Part shown: in pieces, positions 58,517 to 64,000 of the stretch
Numbering within the stretch: position 1 is the first letter of the stretch
Layout: the number at the start of each line of letters is the position of its first letter
Source: Geosiphon pyriformis
Lineage: Eukaryota > Glomeromycota > Glomeromycetes > Archaeosporales > Geosiphonaceae
DNA: 64,000 nucleotides
Direction of reading: 5' to 3'
Assembly: GCA_016748015.1 (NCBI GenBank)
Contig: JAAOMT010000575.1
Location: 633-64,632, forward strand
Notes under the pieces: generated by a model
What the model saw: only the letters and a program-made list of their open reading frames with translations
Told to the model about the DNA's origin: nothing
Databases searched by the model: none
Made by a program: the position numbers and the translations under genes

Positions 58517-61500
58517 ATACAGCATAATTATTATTTAGTATACAAAAACAAACTAATTAAATTCAACTAAATATAGCTCATATATTTATTATATATACTT
58601 ATATAAATCTCTGCACTATTATTTATACTTAAAAAAAAAATATGCCTATATAAATCAAAATTAATTGTAAAAAACTTAATAAAACCAATTAAATAAATTA
58701 TTTTAGTTAACAAAAAACCAAATTGGTCACAAAAGTCATCAAATGAGATTTTTTTATTATTAACTGGACCACTTTTTTCTATATTTACTTTAAACTTTAA
58801 TATAAACAACTATAACATATTATAATGCTTTTTGGCTAAATAACAAATAAAATTAACCACTATTAACATAGTTTTTTTATTATTATTAAAGACCATCACA
58901 GCTTTATTAATATTATTTTTGAAAACAAAATCTTTACACAAGATTGTATACAATTCAACATCAAAAATATCCAAAAAAAAAGCATATAACACCAGTAAAA
59001 ACAATAAAAAACAGATTATTAATAAAGATTTTTACAATTTTATATAATTACATAAGATGTTTAAACATATAAAAACATTCTTTGAACATATAAAAACATG
59101 CTTCAACAATTTAATATTATCATATGTTAAACATAAAACACTTAAGTAATTTTTATTATAAAGCTTTTTTTTAATTATAACTGGCAGTTTTCTATAAATC
59201 ATCTTTATCAAAAATGTACAAAAAAAATGAAAATCCAAATTCCAAATTATAGCAGTGCAATCTCAATCTATGTTTTAGATAAATAAGTTATCTAAAACAT
59301 TAGCATTAGAACTTGTTTTCTATTAAACACAATAAATAATCTGAAAAACATTATAAATAAAATAATAAACATTGTTTAAAACAATCAAATTATTAGCCAC
59401 AATAAATTTTTTTCGAATTTTCACAGAAAAAACCAAATAAAACTGTGCTATATTACATACAAGAGCATTTGTTTAGTTTTTTCAGTATTTTTTAAATGGT
59501 TTTTGACTTTCATCTACTTTACTGTAATGTTTTTAAACTTAATCAAATTAATTATATAGTATTTTTTACCCAAAACTTATTTTTGTAATTTAGCTATAAA
59601 GCTAAAATTCCAAAATACATATATTTATAACTATATAGCAGTTTATATACAAAACTATTAAGCAAAAAAAAGAACACACTCTAAAACCAAAGCAATCATC
59701 TGTAATTTTAACATTATAAAAACAGCAACTCATATATTTTAACATTCATACCTATTTTAATTTTTGAAAAATAAATAGCTATTTTATTAACTATCTTTAT
59801 AATATCTAAATTTTTTAATAAACTATTAGTATAAACATTTATTACTCCTGTTTACAACTTATATAAGCATTTCCAAATATCTATAAAGTCTATTAAATTG
59901 AAAAAATCTGAATAGTCAAAGCTAAAGACAATTTTATTAGCATTAACAAAAAAATTACTTATGTATATTAACATTTTTTCAAACTATACTGGCATTAAAT
60001 CTCTAGAACTCAATTTTTTCTAATAATAAAAAGTTTTTCAATTCATAATTAATCTATGTTTATTTAATAATTTGTTTTTAAAAACAATATTAAAATATTT
60101 TAAAGAATTAACTATCTCAAAATAATAGAAATTACCCAAAATTTTGAACATTAAATAATAACCAAAACTATAGAATACACTAGACAAATTATTGACTATA
60201 GAGATTTTGGTATTTAAAAAAATTTTTACCATATTTACCAAGAAATTATTCACAAAACTGACTTTTAATTTAATTAAATACTATAATAGATTTATAGATA
60301 TTTAATCTAAAATCTGTAAATTCAAAAACCAATACTTAAGCAACCAGCCAACATTTTTTAAAATATTAGCAAAATTAATGCTAAAATTAACTTTATTTTT
60401 ATTTGTTTTTATTTAAAAAATTTCAATCTGTACAGAAATAGATAATACATTGTTTTATTAAAAAAATTTTTAACAAATTAGTTTTAAATCTGAGTTTTTT
60501 TTTATTATAACATTTAATTTTTAATATACTTTCTTAGACACAAAATTAAACTGTATACAATAACCAATTATGGGCTGCAAAACTACTAAAACCAAATATA
60601 AAAACTATTTGTTTAATAATGTTTTTTTAAGAACCAAATTTGAAAAATATTTAACATCTGAATATATTTTAATAAGACTTAACTTTAATATATTCTTAAT
60701 TAACAAAAAAAATTCTTAAATATCTATGAGATTTGTTACACTAAGTAATAAAAATTAATAAACTACTAATATGTAAAAAAACACTTGGAATTCTCTGGTT
60801 AATAGAAATAATCACTGTTTTATTATTATTAATAGAAATATTATTAATCTTAAAAAATTTACTAACAATATCTAAAATATACTGAGTTAAAATTTGGTTA
60901 TTATTAATCTAAATTGTGTTATTAACAAAAGTACCAGCTATAAAAAATAAAAATTTTTTTTACTAATCTCTATTTTGTTCATTTTTGTCATAAAATTTTT
61001 ATTAATCTTATATCTATACAAGTGTTCTTGTCTTTTTACTTTACACAAAAAAAATTATAAAAAATTTTCCACAAAAGTAGTAAGAAAACTTTACTTTAAT
61101 TCAGCCCATTATGTATTTTATAGCCATCTAAAAGACCAAAATCAGTTATCATTCTGTTGATTCTGTTTATGTGTATATTTCTAAAGAAATTAACAAATTT
61201 GTTACAAATTTTGACATGCTTTAAACTAGCTTTTAAGTAATATTATCTAACTGAATTATATGTCTTACACATATTCTGCAAAATCAACCAAAACTTTTAG
61301 CTCTTTTCTAAAGCATTTTTTACAATTAAACCAACAGCAAACACAAAAAACTGAGTTATAGTACTTTTTAAAACCAAAAAATTATTATTACAAAAAACAT
61401 TAAACTTACTATTTATAAAATTTAGAGATTATTAAAACTTATGCCTTTTTCCAAAGAACCAAAATATTATTAAGAGATAAACATAAATTAAATAAATCTA

Positions 61501-64000
61501 GAAATCATTTTAACACAGTTTTGTTACAGTGCTTCCAAAGTTTATTTGATATATTAAACAGTTTAACAGCTTTGCTATCAGATAAACTATTGATAACCAG
61601 AACTAATTTTTGTAATTTGACTTTATATATAATCCTAAAAAATGTATTATCATTTTTATAGACCAAAAGTAAATATTGTTAAAGTTATAGACTAAATAAT
61701 TTCTAAGATACAACTTTTTTTTTTATTTATTTTTCTATGATTTCATTAATCTTACTTCTATTTTTATTTAGTTTTAAAACCAAATTCTCTTTAAAAACCA
61801 AGTAATTTAAAATAACTTTGTAAAAGAATTGTTCTAAAACACTTTTAATTATCTATCTTTTGTTTGAACAAAGATTTTTTATATACTGCTCAATTATTTT
61901 CTTTATTAATGCATTTTTTGTTGTCTTAGACTTATGGTATTTAGATTTTCTATATTTTTCCTAACTATTAATAAATAATTAATAATAGCTATTATATTTA
62001 TATTTTTTTGGACTATCTTTATAATCTTGAAAGCCTTTGTATTATTAACAGTTAACCAAATTTTGATAAAATAATCAAATTTAAACATATTTTCCAAGCT
62101 TAAACTTTTTACAATCTTAGCAACAAGTAATTTTAACTTAAAAAACTTTGATGATTATTTGTTTTTTAAATAATTAAACTTATTATACTATTGTTTAAAA
62201 AATATTTCATTAGCTAAACTCACTATTATTTTTTTTAATATCTTTTATATTTTATTTAAATTACCAAAACTTTTAGCTTTCAAGAATCTATTACATAATT
62301 TCAATAATTTATTAGAAAAACACTTTTTAAAGCATGTTTATTTGATCTTATTTGCATTATTTATCTTGAATTTTTAGCAATTTTTATTAGTTTGTTTGCA
62401 CATACTATTTAAATAAACATTTAAAAAACCATTTAGGCCAACCAAAACCAAAACTGTCTTGTAATTAGTGTTAAAAAAGTCAGATACAAAGTTAATTCTA
62501 TAACTAACAATCATAAATAACAAATTTTTACTTATAAAAATGTAGTCTATAATTTTTTTAACACTTTTAAAGTTATTTTAAGTTGAAATTTTAACTAAAA
62601 AATACCCACCAAAAAAATTAACCAAATTTAAATTCTTACAAAACTTAAAACTTGTACTTTTTTAGACTTATTTTTATTGAAATTTTTACTTAAAACCACA
62701 AAAATATTAGAGTTAATTGCTTTAATAATAGAAAAATTGATTTTTAATGCTTAATCAAATCTAGTTTTAACAGAAACACAAATATACAAATCTAAAATTA
62801 TAATTAAAAGTTTATTCTTGAATAAAAACTGTACTAAAATAATTTGACCAAAAATCTTCTTTACTTTTGAAACATATTAAGCCAGAAAATTGTTTATAAT
62901 AATAGTTATTTCAATACCAAAAAAACTTTTAATTAAACCAGATGCCAAAATTTGCACTTTATTAAACTTGTTTATAATACATAATCTAATATTTGATTTA
63001 AATTTTATTTTTTGTAATAATAGAAATTATATTATTTAAGTCTATATATTAATAAATAATATTATTTTGTTTAGCAAAAACATTAATACTTTGAATATTA
63101 CATATAGCAATTTTTCAGAACAGTTTAGTTATTGCTAAGTAGAAGTGTTCAAACTGAAATTCTTATTTTTTACTTTGATCAATAGACTTATAACTATTTT
63201 TAACAGATTATTTATATTGTCTTTCAACTTAAAAACAATTAACAAATCAAAAAACTTTATTTCTGTAATAGTTTTATACTAGTGGTCACATTCAAACTTT
63301 TACTCATCACTGTATTTATTTTTTAATTTTGTAATAAAAAGGTTACCAATAGATAATATTTAAATTTAGGCTGAAAAACTGTTAATCTAAGTATATTTAA
63401 TCTCTTAACCAACTTATCAACTTGCTCTATAAAATTGATAAAACTGTACTCAAAAACAGTAATTCTTTTACTTATTTTTAATATAACCAGCAGAAGAGGT
63501 TTTTTTTCTAAAAAAAAGCCAATCTTTAAAAAACTATTTTATATAAGAAAAAAAAAATACAAAAACCTACTGGTAATCTAAGCACAAATAATTAGTAATA
63601 AGCCAGTTTAGTACAAATTTACATTTTTAAAAACTAAAATAGAATCAATAGCAGCTTTTTTTAATGCTTTATTAGTAAAATAAACAATTATATATTGATT
63701 ACATTTATATAAACTTGAGTTACAGCCAATAAAACAAGTTTTTTTATAATATAATGTCAACAAATCAAAAAAATTATAAACAATAATGCTAACTAGTAAG
63801 ATATACAACAAAGCCCAATGTTAATTCTTAGATATTCATATTTATTTATTATTAACAGCTTTGACTATATACACAAAATTTTTACCTATAAAAACTGATC
63901 ACTTAGCCAAAACCAAATCAATTATATTAACAAATTTAAACTCAATTAAGACTTTTTGTCAAAAACCAATAAGCTGTATCTTAATAAAAACAATTTTACC
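58484..64000 (-). mobile_element. decayed LINE (non-LTR retrotransposon), 5' part beyond window
   Basis: Minus-strand pieces follow the order of a LINE found commonly in Rhizophagus: thumb/RT start SDSKAVKLFNISNKLWKHCN (about 61530-61600), LVLWKKA (about 61450), the RT active site at about 60911-60935 reading FVNNT where FVDDT is expected, INNISINNNKT (60830), NNFLVNMVKIFLNTK and LSSVFYSFGYY (60250-60130), an RNase H start VYTNSLLKNLD (about 59800-59840) where VYTDGSL is expected, and a C-terminal zinc-like region KLPVIIKKKLYNKNYLSVLC (about 59110-59190), DFVFKNNINKAVMVF (58870-58930) and NIEKSGPVNN (58770). Frames are broken by many stops. The region right of about 62 kb is probably the endonuclease part, but I could not verify its motifs. 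Only about one CG dinucleotide was spotted in 5.5 kb. Confidence 0.78.

Noticed and set aside
1-64000. CRISPR array, bacterial operons, rRNA or tRNA genes
   Set aside because: No spaced direct repeats, no Shine-Dalgarno type spacing, and no tRNA cloverleaf or rRNA core words were seen; the gene structure is eukaryotic.
61500-64000. Endonuclease domain of the LINE
   Set aside because: Position is right but I could not read its catalytic motifs through the decay, so I did not list it separately.

Overview
The window looks like nuclear DNA of an arbuscular mycorrhizal fungus (Glomeromycotina, most likely Rhizophagus or a close relative). It is very AT-rich, genes have several short introns with GT..AG borders, and the recognisable families are typical of that lineage: a BTB-TLDc protein, Sel1/kinase-type expansion relics, fungal cytochrome P450s, a class 3 lipase, a Tc1-like DNA transposon, a Ty3/gypsy element whose pol carries a dUTPase domain, and a decayed LINE. 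Taxon placement rests on my recognition of these families, not on a search.

Left part (about 1-35 kb): a gene-bearing, internally duplicated region. It holds two related coiled-coil genes (3.2-5.3 and 18.0-19.6 kb, both minus), two copies of an unrecognised five-exon four-membrane-segment protein (11.2-12.2 kb decayed; 24.5-25.5 kb intact), one apparently intact three-exon P450 (13.3-15.1 kb), two BTB-TLDc copies in inverted orientation (15.3-16.4 kb minus with an N gap; 27.0-28.5 kb plus), both broken, and a four-exon secreted lipase-like gene whose nucleophile serine is replaced by glycine (32.7-34.0 kb). Non-coding inverted repeats (9.2-9.8 with 23.6-24.2 kb) show that the duplication is larger than the genes. 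The order is a mosaic: tetraspan copies are direct, the flanking copies are inverted.

Right part (about 36-64 kb): a graveyard with almost no CG dinucleotides. It contains a second, degenerate P450 split by a Tc1-like transposon (36.0-39.5 kb), a kinase C-lobe relic (44.5-45.2 kb), a nearly full-length Ty3/gypsy element with both LTRs, PBS and PPT (47.9-58.4 kb) that has a solo LTR nested in its gag, and a decayed LINE running off the right edge (58.5-64 kb). Catalytic residues of these elements are changed in the pattern expected of C:G to T:A transitions (Asp to Asn, Glu to Lys, Trp/Gln to stop), which points to repeat-induced or methylation-driven decay.

The genes do not form an obvious pathway. 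The main biological stories are local duplication and decay of lineage-specific families on the left and transposon mutation on the right. All exon borders were read by eye; intergenic statements are limited to what can be seen without tools.
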